Shown here piece by piece: positions 27,045 through 38,900 of a stretch of DNA of 64,000 bases. The stretch's first letter is position 1. Each line of letters starts with the position of its first letter. This DNA is from Fasciolopsis buskii (Eukaryota; Platyhelminthes; Trematoda; Plagiorchiida; Fasciolidae). Under the pieces are notes generated by a model that was not told where the DNA came from, did not search any database, and was given only the letters and a program-made list of their open reading frames with translations. A program made the position numbers and the translations under genes. The stretch lies in NCBI GenBank assembly GCA_008360955.1, contig LUCM01009133.1:9924-73923 (forward strand), given 5' to 3'.

Positions 27045-27861
27045 ACAACAAGCTCACGGACGCGGGCATTCCTTATTTAGAATATTGCTTGAAATAACAC
27101 GAAGACTACGATAATATTAAGAGTTGTTTCCCAAAACTTGTTAAAGAATTTTAGTTTTAGTAAGAATTAATCGCAAATGTAACCTAATTAAAGCTCGCTA
27201 CAGTCAGTGAAAAATATTGTTGAATTTTATAGGTAACACGTTTTGGGATCATCCTACATTTTCATCGTTGAATACTTCATTTTCTATTTGTATCTTTTCT
27301 GACTTACCAACACAACCAAAACAGATTCGAACAGAGAATGGGGGCTAACTATGTATAACAGAAAAAGAACGGTAATATGCAAAAGCAGGTGATTCTTGTG
27401 TTTGGGTACCTATCAAAACGTTATTCTGCGTAGGAGTATAATGATGGGGCTTCTAAAAGAGGACCTTTCGTGCAACAGCGCTTCGAAATACTATCATGGA
27501 ATTCAGAGTTCTTATTATTAAAAAAGGTTTTTAGTAGCCTTATGATCTGTTATTACTCTCGGACTTTAAAATATATAATTCCAAGTGTTCGTGAATCGCA
27601 CACAGTTCATTTCCGAGAAACGTTTTATGATTTAGTTTTAGCCACGCGCACCATTTGATTTTTTTTCTTTTGGACAATGAAACACTGACCTCCCTTTGCT
27701 TTGATTTTTTCCGATGATCTAGTCGGGCAAGCTGCGGAGAAAACTTTGGAGGTGTCCAATGAAACTGGGAAGACAATAAGCTTGGAAAATAAATCATTCC
27801 CCAAATCAGGTGCAGTTAGAACACAGGCATTTTAACAGATCGGTACTAATGCTTGACGTAC

Positions 27862-28032
27862 CTGAGACCATGAGCTAACATTCCATTTCACTTGACAAAT
27901 TGGGTTTGGGCAGGTCATATCCGGCTTCTCGGAGGAATCACAAAGCTTTTCGTCCACTCTTTGACTTCCGATTCTACATGTCAAATTTCCTTTGATTGAA
28001 CCCTGATCCACTGCCAAACAATTGTCCGTGCA
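27862..28032 (-). CDS. ADAMTSL: ADAMTS-like protein, exon completing TSP1 repeat 5 and starting repeat 6
   Basis: This exon reads 57 codons, phase 0 at both ends. The acceptor is tttatttatag before TGC and the donor is CAG/gtacgt. It opens CTDNCLAVDQG and continues NLTCRIG, EKLC, MTC and NPIC, giving the six cysteines of a TSP1 repeat when joined to the Trp of the previous exon. The usual C-S-x-[ST]-C is CTDNC here, so the O-fucose acceptor is absent and the repeat is diverged. The end, VKWNVSSWSQ, is the two-Trp start of repeat 6, cut directly before its first Cys. NLT and NVS are possible N-glycosylation sites. The reading frame is open across the exon and stops lie in the flanking introns. 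Confidence 0.82.
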
Positions 28033-30638
28033 CTATAAATAAATGTGAACGGATAGCGAAGGAGATGAATAGATGAACAGACTCATAGATTAACTGGCTG
28101 ATTAGTATTCACCAGTGTCAAAATGTTACATATGGAGCCCGTGAACTACGTGAATTGCGCAAGATTATTTTCCATGCTATATAACTTAGGTCTTCTTATG
28201 CCAACCTCAAACAGATCTATAACAAAACTTAGTAAGATTTTCACCTAACCTCACTCTTCCTACCAACATTTTTCGTCTCCCTGAAAAAAAAACAGATTTT
28301 CCGTTTATCTGTTCTGACAAAGAGCACAACGGCAAGTAGGTAAAATGGGAGAAACTGAGGGGGTACTATTTCATTCAGTTCGAAATTAGTTACATTAACA
28401 ACCTTTCAAGTACTGCCCTTTGGCTGCCAACAAACAAATAAGAAAACCAAAATCTCATTTTCGATACTGGTAGTGTCATCACACAGATTCATCGTCGTTT
28501 GTTAGCAAAGCCGTCCACCATCCTACTGCACCCAATAAAACGATCCATGGTGCGACATTCAAAGGAATCTTCAGCGGAAAAGTCAACAGCCCAATCGAAC
28601 CCTACGCGCACCGACAAAAGGTGTTACCTGGAAGATACCATTGCCTGATTACATCTGTACAACGGGTCGAATACCAAAAAAGCAATATAAGTCCATAGAT
28701 CAGCGTTCTGTTGATGTGTAGGCATTCATTGGCTGTACCAAAGGCAGGTGACAGTCTTGTAGGACGGTGGACTGGGATAACTATTCAGCCATAAATCGCA
28801 TACACCCTCGTAAACCATTTCGTTTCGAATTTTCTTAGTTGCACCTACGAGCGAGGTGAAAGATAAAGTTAAGTTCTGTGCTCCATTCAGCATAGAATTT
28901 AACTAATTATCAGTAAGCACTTCAAGCATCACGTTTTGATAAGCTGCTTGTCATTCCCCTTTTGACCGCTACACCAAAAAACAGGAGAATGATGTACTAC
29001 CAGATGGTACTGGTGCAGTTCGTCATGCAATCACGCAGACGCGCAACCGATTGTTGTTTACGTTCAGTCAGTTTTATCCAAAACCCTCCCTGACCAATTT
29101 GATAGGCCTAGCTCAAAGTTTCAAGCGAATCTAGTATATGCCAGGCAGTTTACCATCAAATTATACAACAGTGTACACAACAGAACTCACGAGATAGAGG
29201 AAATGCGTACATTAGTCAGTATATGACCGAAACAACCAACGGCCCACAAAAGTGCCGGATAGATCATTGGGTGACTGTAACGCGGACCCTGCCGCCTTCT
29301 TTGTAAATAAAGTAAGCAGCCCGTTTCATTTCGAGCTCAACTTTACCTGTTTGTGCTGAACGTGGTAGATCATTCATAATTTGATTCACTGATCAATTTA
29401 CCACTGAACAGTACGAAATTATCGTAACACAGAAACTCCACTGTGCAGTGAATTCTTCTTCACTGCATAACTGCAAAAACAGGGAATTGAGATGGAAATC
29501 CAGGTTATGCATTTATGAGAGACAATTGATTCGCCATCAATCCGTTTTGTCTGATTCAAAACGTTATGTCTATGGGTAACTATACAGGAATTTGACCCCT
29601 TCCACCACAAGTTTCAAATAATTATTTTGGAGATTTTCCTCATTTAATTCCTGCCAGTGATTAAATTTTGTTTTACATGAGTTTCACGTAAAATGTTTTC
29701 TGCCTCACCCCACAACTGCACATCACATTTCATTCACCTAATTACAAATATATTTTAAACCTCCGCATTTGTGAGTGACCTCCATAAAATCTAATGTAAA
29801 GACTAACTTCCTAATGGTTATCTACGTTTCTCGTTGTCGTCGCAGATACTTCTCCGGATTTATCAAATAAATTGATTTGATGGTGTACGTCATCTCCCGA
29901 TAGACAGCATCATATGAACGTTCTTTCACGTTAACATGGTCACAGTCTTGTGTGGCACCACTCACCCCATCTCATTGCCTATCCATTTGCATTTTGCTTC
30001 AGTTTTATTTTGTCTAGTTGGTATCATAGGAACCAGTCTTTTCGACTAGGGAAACTTCTACAATAACGACTAAACTCTCAAAATGTAGTATATTGCCATG
30101 CGCGGTTGAAGGGTCGAAAGATTTACACTGATTGTATTGATCAGATAACTCATAAAAAGATCCTGCCTCCGTGACGAAGTAAATTAGTCAATGTACTATT
30201 CGACCAATGTGCCTTGTCCATAGTGAACTATGAACCAGGAGCATTTTTGACTAATTGATGAGAACGGATACTGCAGCGGCTACCATTGTTCTTGATGGAT
30301 TTAGCTGAGCAAGACTTGAGATGGTTCCAGCATAGGGCAGTAGATCTCCGCATAATCGAAGACAGGTTCTTTTTTTGCTTTCTAAACAAAACGCAGGTAC
30401 ATGTTTATGACACTCAAAAGATCAATGTTTTCCTGCTAATCCAATTTTCGATTTTTTAGTGTTCCATCTTGTCGAATATCACAAAAATGTCTGAAGAAGG
30501 CAAATCGCCGTGTAAAGTACGAGGTCTTTATGCCGCGACGAATTATTCAGAGGACGCATTTCCCCACTTAGTATTTTTGAAGAGGTTTATGCATTGCTCG
30601 CTGTTACTAAAATATCTTGAGTAGCAACCAAAACTTAC
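28033..30638 (-). other. intron of the ADAMTS-like gene with LTR-retroelement debris
   Basis: The intron is phase 0 and 2606 bases long, with donor gtaagt at 30638 and acceptor tttatttatag. It includes the retropepsin-like remnant at 28442-28648. The rest shows only short ORFs, no recognisable domain and no long simple repeat. Confidence 0.8.
28442..28648 (+). pseudogene. retropepsin-like fragment of a decayed LTR retroelement
   Basis: A 68-codon frame between stops (TAA ending at 28441, TGA at 28646) contains LIFDTGSVITQIH, the hydrophobic-D-T-G-[SA] active-site signature of retroviral-type aspartic proteases, followed about 15 residues later by ILLHPI. In another frame shortly after comes NKTIHGATFKGIFSG, which resembles the second strand region (N-x-T-I-x-x-x-G) of the same fold, so a frameshift probably splits the domain. 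No gag zinc knuckle or reverse transcriptase was recognised next to it. It lies antisense to the host gene, inside an intron. A chance DTGS cannot be excluded. Confidence 0.35.
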
Positions 30639-31238
30639 CACGGAAGAATCTGCGCCCTCCACAAACCAACCGGGACAACGTTTACTCTTTAGGCATTTTC
30701 TTCTGCTGAGCGGTTTCGGCAACAGTTTGTCTAGACAAGCTTGATCATCAAGAATTTGGTAGAATCGTGTGTCCACTCTTTCACAACGAACCACCCGAAA
30801 TTGTTGCCCAGTGTCTCCACAACTTACGGAGCAGGCACTCCATGGACCTTCAACCCATTGCACGATTGCATGCACACCAGCCATGTCTTTCGGATCGTCG
30901 CTCATCATACCCTTGGTCCATAATCGATTTCTCTGAACCCAATCGTGAAAACCGGCTGCCGGTGTTCGTGGTGTAAAAGTAACTGTAGCGTTTTTCTGCC
31001 CGGCAATACACGTCCATTCACCGGCATCTGTATTGCGAAAACTGCGTATGCGCAAACGGCCCCGTTTGTCAACTTGGATTCGTTCATTTGATAGACCCGT
31101 GTATCGAATTTCCCCATGATTTGAGTGTTTCCACACAAGGTCGTGCACAGAAAAATAATGTACAGGGCACCGAACATTCAGTCGCGTAAAAGGAATCACA
31201 TAGGCTTGCTGGCCCACTTGCAGGTTTAGCATTTTTGC
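30639..31238 (-). CDS. ADAMTSL: ADAMTS-like protein, exon with the Ig domain, TSP1 repeat 4 and the start of repeat 5
   Basis: This is the largest exon: 200 codons, phase 0 at both ends, with acceptor ttgttcatactcag and canonical donor GTG/gtaagt. Residues about 3-90 are an Ig-like (C2/I-set) domain: the first Cys is in VRCPV (residue 24), the core Trp in LVWKH (36), and DAGEWTC carries the second Cys (77). The hydrophobic run before the first Cys (QAYVIPFTRLNVRCPV) is typical of the first Ig of ADAMTSL1 and ADAMTSL3. A linker of about 35 residues follows. Residues 127-189 are TSP1 repeat 4 (VQWVEGPWSACSVSCGDTG, then VVRC, then RKC and KRC). PGWFVEGADSSV begins repeat 5, which continues in the next exon. 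NAT at residue 83 is a possible N-glycosylation site. The TSP1-Ig-TSP1 order is the best evidence for family assignment. Confidence 0.88.
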
Positions 31239-32259
31239 CTGAGTATGAACAAAAAGACAGTGATTAACAAACTGGTTTACTACGTGTTCGGTTGAATCAG
31301 AAGAAAGGACCTAGACATAACTATATCTTGCTAATATCCCCAGTTAGTAAAAACATAAGATCCTTGTCTTCAAAAACGACCAAGAGATCTTCTCGAAAAT
31401 TAGTACTAAAGAAAACTTTCACATTTCCTGACATTTCTGCTCGAGCGAGCTGACATTATGAACTAACGAAATGTACCTCGTTATGGGTCTGACTGTAATG
31501 ACCATTCATTAATAAGGAAACTATGCATAGTTAACCGTACTGAGTCAATCGATCGGCAGTGGTACAGAAGAGCTAAAGTCGTGGCAGATGATCATTGCGT
31601 TTGCCATTTATTGTTTTCTAATTCGGTCTGCACATGGTAGACAATGGTTCTTTGTAAATTACAAGCACAGGGTTTTTCCCAAATCGGTTACTATCAAGAA
31701 CGATTGTCAAATTTTAATTTTAAAATGCCATCACAAGATTTTCATTCACTTTTGTTAATGTAATTCCAAACTTTTATCAAGTACAGCTGAAAGTTTGCAA
31801 CAAACCGATAAGTTTTAAACTCAGCTGCTAAATAAATCAGGCAGATAACTTCAACTGAGTTGACAATTATGGACTGAATTTCATGAAATATGTGATTCTT
31901 CATCTTGTTCGCATATTGTTGATTAGATGAGTCTGCTACTGTAAGGTTAATTTTGTCGTGTAAACGGTAAACATTAGATTCGGTTACTAACTGTTTAATC
32001 AATTTGCGTTGCTTGCTCTTGGAAATGATATGCTATATGAGTTATTCCATTAGTCTTTCGTAACATTCATTTTTTGATGCGAATCATTACCAAAAATCTA
32101 CAGAAAATGTTTCATCAGACTCCGGCACAGTCCTACCGTAATATAGAACGTTTTAAAATGTCCCTGTGCGATGCATACTAATATCAGTTAAGACCAAGGA
32201 AAATACTGTCATTCTGCAGAACAGAATTTTGAGACCAAAAGTACTCTCATATACAGTAC
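31239..32259 (-). other. intron of the ADAMTS-like gene
   Basis: The intron is phase 0 and 1021 bases long, from gtactg at 32259 to the pyrimidine-rich acceptor ttgttcatactcag. It is AT-rich and nothing else is recognised in it. Confidence 0.78.
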
Positions 32260-32487
32260 CTTACGCATTTGAACAATCGTCATTGCGTCGACGTCTATAG
32301 TTGGTTCTTGGCTCTCGCAGCTACTCGTGCTGGCTACAAAACAACGTCTCCATGTCCGCGCTTGAGGTCGACCAGTCATATAGCAGGCAGCTTTGGGCAG
32401 TTGACGATGTGTGCCGTTGACTTGAACTGAGATACACGATACTTGTCTAACTTGACGTCCCGGTCGGCAAGGGTCACTTTGAATACA
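32260..32487 (-). CDS. ADAMTSL: ADAMTS-like protein, exon completing TSP1 repeat 3 and leading to the Ig domain
   Basis: This exon reads 76 codons, phase 0 at both ends. The acceptor is atcgttttag before TGT. The donor is AAG/gtactg; a better-looking gtaagg lies six bases earlier, but using it would break the frame with the next exon. Joined to the previous exon it gives QWGK/CIQSDPC...GRQVRQVSC, the W-C-C-R-V-C spacing of a TSP1 repeat. The first Cys pair is C-x5-C instead of C-x3-C, and the Ser/Thr used for O-fucose is out of register. Later cysteines (AACYMTGRP, RRCF, SSC) close the repeat. The last ~25 residues (from CESQEP to QMRK) are a linker into the Ig domain, resembling the basic linker before the first Ig of ADAMTSL1/3. 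One N-glycosylation site (NGT) is present. Confidence 0.8.
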
Positions 32488-35400
32488 CTAAAACGATATG
32501 CAGGCACGTTTAAGTTTTGTTCAGTAGCTGCTTTTAATAGCGATAGATTTCGGTAAGTTTAATTTTGGTTTATCCAGTTGGCAAAATTTGTCGTCTTTAA
32601 TAAAATCGCAGCCTATTTACGTTTCAATCGGACGTGTGCTCATCAGCTAACCTAGGTTGCTTTCTGGCCTCCGGGTCATGAATAATCTGAAACGGTTCGT
32701 GCTGTTCATTTAGCGAGCGCAGATTCTATCTCACCTTTCCGTATTTTATTCTCTTTGTGTTTTCATAGCATCTAAACTTTTGTGTTAACCTGTACGGTAC
32801 GAAGGAGGCCTTTGGTAAAGGCATTCATGGAAGCGTGTGAAGTAAGAGATTAGTTTGTAAATATGGGGCTGACCCGTGGCCACCAAGTGAAGAAACGTTT
32901 AAATGATAAATTTCTTCGTCGTTTAACTCATTTGTGTCATTTCAAGACTTGAATAATTTTAGATTTTTTAATTCTACAAATGATTTGATGTTGGTATGGT
33001 GATATTTGGGTACAAAAATTTCTCATAAAAATAGGTTATCAGCATTATGAATCCACCACTTCAGCGGAATGCAGCTGAGCAAACGAAGATCTGCTCTACT
33101 CATTTTCGACTGATGAAAACGCTGCAGCACCTAAGCAGATGAACTTACGTAGGTTTCTTTAAATGAGAAATATTAACATTTCACACTAATATTTCCAGCT
33201 GATTTTGCAAAGTAATCTAGGGATTATATCATTCTCAGTTATCAAAAGTAGTGGAAGGGCGTAGTGGATAAATTCCGGACAGCGAACAACTAACATCATC
33301 TCAGTGGTAAACGCAGAATGTGCTGCCTTTGTGTATAGCCTTTGAGTATACGGGACCGGAGTACTTGGTCCGATTAGCATTGGTTCGCCGAAAGTTAAAA
33401 TTTCAGTCAGCATTGTGTAACAAAGGTTTCAAAGATGAAATGGAGTCAATTGTGTGTTTGATCGTTTTGCAGTTTTTCGTCAATGCTGACCCCGGGTCAC
33501 GATCAGAGTACCTGTCTGTTGTGCTTTTTGACACTAATCTAGTCGACAGACAAATTCGTTGTGAAATTCTTCGATTTGTTGTGTTGATGTGTCACTGCAA
33601 CTTCAAGTGAATTTGTATACGTGAATTGATGTAGAAAGTGATATCCAATGGGATCCATTTTCGGTACAGAATAGTCCTTCATTTGAAAAGACTAACAAAG
33701 AACTTTAGCATTCGGTACTATTGGCCTTCTGTCTGTATTGTCCCATTAAATAAAAGGAAACCCAGTGATTCGAACGCGAAATATCAGCATGATCATTTCT
33801 AAAATGCAATGACATATAAACCTTGATTATTTCAACGTTATCAGCAAGTTACATGTGGTTACAGTGGAAAAAAATGTAACCGATTTCTGAAAGTCATCTT
33901 CCATTCTTGTGCGGGACAGGATTGGTACTAAAGTCTTTATGTTCGCATGTAAAATAATAGACAGTCTTTGTTCAGATATAGTACCGAAACCGACCGGATC
34001 CCAGAGTTTCGAAAAAAATGTCGTGTATAAAAGCAACTATAGGGAGTCTAATCTGCTGATATTTCTAACTATGGTGAATTCTGGTGAACTGCATCATGAG
34101 AATTTTTCAAATAGCTACCCCAACCCTGCAAAACTTATTTCAATGGTTTCGGAGAGTTTGTCGAACAATAAAATGACATATAAATGTTTTTTTCGCAGAA
34201 TATCTTATTAAGGCTTGTTCGCAAAGCTGTTCAACTCCCAGTTTTGTCCAAAGTAGCGATTGTGACAGAAATAAGGGTAACGAAGGCTTTCGGAAAAATT
34301 TCTTTCTACAAATAACGAGAACGTCTTTGGGATCAGAATCAAGGAAGTCGGCTGACAAATCAATGCGCGTCGGGGTTTTGGTCCCTAAGCAGCAATGCCG
34401 GCAGCACTGCCTCAGTGAAGACATTCTGCATCCGCTGAAACTTGAGGGATTGCACTTGTATTTTCCATCTATAAAAATTTGCTAAAAATTGTCTGTTTCC
34501 CGCATTGGATTGAGGAAAAAAACGGTTATTCTTGAGTTGTGTGCGCTATCCGATCGCAGGTGCAGTAAGATTTTTGTAAACATAAGTTTTTCTGGTTAAC
34601 ATTGCATTTGAAACACTATTTTTTGTAGTAATATTTAGCTTAGGACATAGGTCCTTAATTATCAAGAAAATTAGAGGCTTTTAAATTGTGCAATCTGCTT
34701 CCATGTCACCTAAGCTGGAAAACTAAGATGTCTTGCGTTGGTCGAGCATCTATCCAAAATGGACCGGGAAAACCGTGGGAAATTACCATGTGCTATCGGC
34801 TCTTAAGGAGTGGCGTCTGAAGTTTATCACCGTACAATCTGTGAGTTATTCAGGATAATCGTCAGCATGCTCCTAAAGGTGTGTCTATGAGCAGAATGTT
34901 TCATAATGTTGTGGAGCTTGCTAGGTATTTAGTTGTTAATAATGACGGTTACACTAAACCCTAGTGTCCTTCCTACCAAGGTTGTGGGATTAAAAATCAC
35001 GGCAGGTCTTCGAATGGGTTTGTGTTCAAGGGGTTTAATTAGATTAATTTGTTAGTAGATTCCTATAGTTGGTTAGGAACAGGACGTAGCTGAAAATTTT
35101 TAAAACCCTAGTGGAGTTTACGATGGAATTCCTTTGATTCATTACGATCGACGACCATCATAAGTTTACATATGTGTTTCTACATATGTAAACAAGTTTT
35201 TTGTGGCACAGGACCAGCAATGTCACGTTATTTGACAAGCATATCATCGGTAATTTCCGCGTGTTAAAGCCCGACTTAGGGGCAGATTAACTGTTGTAAG
35301 CGCGGTAAGAATATCACGTTGAGAAGTAATTGCGTAACGTATTCAAGAGTTCAAATATTAATATTTATTCTTTTTGTTTGATTTTTGTTTAAATTATGAA

Positions 35401-35524
35401 TGGAACCATCAGGATGATTGTTGATAATTCTAGCCATAGTAACAGACCGATAGCATGAAGTGTGTCTGCACATTCTATGTACTATCGTCTCCGAGTCTAC
35501 TAATAACGATACAACAAATCTCAC
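32488..35524 (-). other. intron of the ADAMTS-like gene
   Basis: The intron is phase 0 and 3037 bases long, from gtgaga at 35524 to atcgttttag. It contains the perfect hairpin at 35164-35193. ORFs near 33.3-33.6 kb (plus) and 34.1-34.4 kb (minus) have no recognisable domain and are treated as chance. Confidence 0.78.
35164..35193. repeat. short perfect hairpin
   Basis: Arms GTTTACATATGT (35164-35175) and its exact complement (35182-35193) flank a six-base loop. The 12-bp stem has no mismatch. Function unknown; it lies in an intron of the TSP1 gene. Confidence 0.85.
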
Positions 35525-35953
35525 CTTTCCCCATTGTTCCGGAACAAACTCCGGTTTGCAATCGATGCGATTACATGAGCCGTGCTTGTCCGGTCTTGGA
35601 TAATGTCCGCAAAAGTATCCGGATTCATGTTCCTGTACGACCACTTCACCATCGTGCCCCGTGTACACACAGTCCACATCACGCGTCATAGTACCGAAAC
35701 CGCCGCACGTTTGTGAGCAATGGCCCCAAGGTGACACTCGCCAATGATAACCTTGACAAGCACCGAGATTGCATAGGCGTTCAACAACGTGATCACCACC
35801 GGCATTAGTTGTGAGTGGATGTGGCTGGCTTGAGCATTCGCTGTCCTCGTGTAAAGTAAGAATGTCATACATATCACGTGAGACACATCGGTATTGTCTA
35901 CGTTGCACACCTGGGCCGCAAGTTGAGGAGCACGATGACCACTGATCTGTTTC
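35525..35953 (-). CDS. ADAMTSL: ADAMTS-like protein, exon with TSP1 repeats 1 and 2 and the start of repeat 3
   Basis: This exon reads 143 codons, phase 0 at both ends. The acceptor is tttctggcag before GAA and the donor is AAG/gtgaga. Residues 5-66 form a TSP1 repeat that starts WSSCSSTCGPG, including the C-x2-[ST]-C-x2-G site used for O-fucosylation, and ends CNLGAC. Residues 71-132 form a second repeat with YHWRVSPWGHCSQTCGG, a CGHYP motif and CNRIDC at its end. Residues 139-143 (EQWGK) give the Trp of a third repeat that is completed in the next exon. Proteins with this make-up are secreted extracellular-matrix components; ADAMTSL proteins lack the protease domain. An ADAMTS protease, papilin or another TSP1 protein cannot be ruled out from this exon alone, but the Ig exon downstream favours ADAMTSL. 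The upstream exon, which must end in phase 0, was not found. Confidence 0.85.
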
Positions 35954-38900
35954 CTGCCAGAAAGGGGGTCTTGGGTTATTGGAAAGTGTCAGATTTTAGA
36001 AATACCGAGGTTGGAATCCTCACAGATGTTGGGATCACAGCTACATTTTACGGGAACTTTCGAAATATGCATATGAAATATGCAAAACGAGAACTGTAAA
36101 CGCCTTGGATATCTCTCTCATCCGGAGAGATCTAATAAAATAAATGTTTTTTAACATTATATAGATTTTGTCGTCGGTGCCATTTGCGATAATCAAGGAA
36201 CATTGCGCCAGCCATACAAAGACGCAGCTTTGAAATAAACGTGCGTTTACCTAATGAAAACAAACGGAATACCAGACAATTCGCAAGTGTCAATACGCAC
36301 TGTAACTCCACACACGTTGATCTTCTGACTACTCGTCAAATTTGCTTTTTTATTATATGTCTGACAAAATAAGACACATTCCATTACAAGCAATGGTATT
36401 CGGGGTTCTCAGATATCGTGTAAATCGACAGCTGATCTGAAAGTCTAAGATAACCAGCTAGTGTGAATCCATTTAATGAACATGTCACAAAACGGAAGTA
36501 TACAAACAAATCTCACGACCTAGATCATACGAATAATCAAAACAAGAATGCACTTTATGAACCTCGACCGTACCAGTAAGCACCCAAACACAATCTGCAC
36601 AAAAACTTTACGGTTTACCATGGTTGTCTGAATCCGTTTTAGCGTCATCGTCGTCAGTGGATATGACGCGCAGTACAAAATGGAAATAAACTCAAAACAG
36701 GTTGTGCAGTTTGCTCAAATGCGAAGAGCAAAAATTAAACGAAACGTCCTTGTACTTCTGCATCATACTTCAACTGAGCAATTTTTTGCTACATGTCCAA
36801 AATAGCATACCAAACTTATTTATTGCTTCTGAATTTGTCTACTGATTATGCCCCAGGAACAAGAAATTTAACGGCTAAATAAAGTTCCTCAAATGCAAAC
36901 GCCTGTGTTCTTCAACTTGGACCCAATTGCAAATTCTTTGATACCGTGCTTGGAATACAACATTACCTTGGAGAACCAGGTGCAAGCAGTTGAGGAAGTA
37001 CCATAAGTGACCAAACATGCAACTGGTTCATTCCGGGCAAAATAACCGTGATGACGTTGCAAGCTTTAAAAGACCATGTAACACATTTACTGTCAGCAAA
37101 TAAACCTTTTCCAGATAGAATCCAGTTAGAATATTTCCGGATTCGAATATTAGTTTGAAGTCAAAAAGTGGTTTGGTACCAGAATTAAGGATCTTGCATG
37201 CAAGGTATAAGAAACAGGAAGGTTAAACCGTTGTCTCAGTGAAGTCAAGTAATCCCAAAATGTTGCGCACGAAAGATTGTCTTCCGTAGAATCAGAAGAG
37301 AAGGATATTTGGTATTTAATCACTACTGGACAATGAGAATTCCGAATGGAGCTAGACCCAGGCCGCGTCTTCACAATCGAATTAGTATGAGAACGGAAAC
37401 CGTAGTAGAAAAAATGTTCGAATGATCAACAAATCGGGGGATTAGATGGAAAGCTGGAAAGAGGTAAATCAAATGCGATAAAGCGGGCCATATTTTTCCA
37501 CAGAAATCTAACTTATTGAAGAATTAATTAACCTCATGCATAAAATGTGAACGACTGTTGGAATGTAAGCGATATCAGTAACGTTTCAACAGCTAAACGT
37601 GAGTTTGCTGGCATCGAGGATTCTCACTATGGAAAGCGGGACATCGAATAAGAAAAACAATATAACCGTCTAAACCCTGGTAAAAATCAAACACGAAGTT
37701 GAAAGTTAGGTTCGCCTCCAAGTAGAATTCACTATTTTCCGACTTCAAAACCCATAACTGGGAGATTAGAAACCCAGTTTTAAAAAGGAAAGGAATCAAA
37801 TGTCTTGCCAACCAAACCATTTGTAACCTGCAAAGGTGGCAATACTCTCCGGGGCCAAAATGCGCCAAAACGCGTTTGGAATTCCATTCCCGTGCAAATT
37901 TTGCTAGTTAATCGCTGCGAATTAAGAATGATCAAAACAAATTACCGTGCATTACCAGTCTAATTTTTAACTTTTATCTTTTACTTTCGAATGCGTCAAA
38001 TAATAATGTACTTGCTTTTCAGGAAGGACTTCTTGACCGATTCACAACTCCAGACTGAAAGTTGATCGGCGGTACGTGGATTAGAATTTCCACCCTTCAC
38101 GTCCAAATTCCATCACCCTATTGATCGGAAAACTGCCAACGAATTTTATATCAACTTGGCTGAATTTTAAGGGGAACACTAAAATAAATTATTTGTTTCT
38201 TCTTACCGTGTGAATGGGTAAGTGGAGAATACAGATGTAAGTTGATTCGATTGGTTTGAAGCCAATTTGCGACAATGACCGAACCCATCACAAATCAGTC
38301 GGCACTGGTCGCAATCGTATTTGTGTTTTCAAAGAACCCCCGTGTACTTAAACCGAGTCAGTATATAGTATTCTTTCATATTTTGGTTGTTCTACCGTTA
38401 ACCTGTCCAAAATAGTAGTTCTGTCCTTGTTGGCCCTTCACAAGCCCAGTTGACTTAAGCTTCGACTTAAAATGGATAAAAAATTATTTTGTATGGATTC
38501 ACATCGATATTCGAAAAAAACTTAGATGCACGGCATATAATAAGCCGATCTGTTGCGGGTCTTTAAGGCGTTCCAATAAACCTTGAGTTCAAGATTTTTA
38601 TGAAATTTTTTCATAATTATTTATTTCAGAATTTTGATGTTTTTATAAAATACGAACAAATGGAAGTCTCCCAACATTTCCGATTCTTGTTGGCCAGTTT
38701 GGATCAGTTAACTTATTTGTAAACCGCAGGTGGTTTCGAACTTTGGCAACCTAATGCAGATTTAATTTCGACCTGTGCATGCTAGTCCCAAAAGGAAACA
38801 ATGCTATCTCATACAACTGATTTCGGGCAGTTGGTGCCGTGGTTTTCCGTTCACATTGTAGACAACATTTGGAACGGACACCGGGAAAGCTAAATTTAAA

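Larger units (their letters stand above)
25954..27861 (-). other. intron of the ADAMTS-like gene carrying a Penelope-like repeat
   Basis: The intron is phase 0 and 1908 bases long, with gtacgt at 27861 and acag at its end. It holds the interlocked inverted repeats, three TA tracts and hammerhead motif annotated separately at 26488-27044. Short ORFs on either strand here do not resemble known proteins. Confidence 0.8.

Noticed and set aside
32260..32270. Alternative donor gtaagg six bases before the chosen donor of the second exon
   Set aside because: Better consensus, but it gives phase 1 whereas the next acceptor and Ig frame require phase 0.
36251..36330. Minus-strand frame with VCGVTVRIDTC ending at a gtaaac donor
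   Set aside because: Ends in phase 2 and cannot join the phase-0 exon at 35953; no family resemblance.
37593..37868. Minus-strand ORF with LWVLKSENSEFYLEANLTF, faintly like the ADAMTS spacer
   Set aside because: Only one short stretch resembles the family, the expected conserved flanks are absent and no good splice donor follows.
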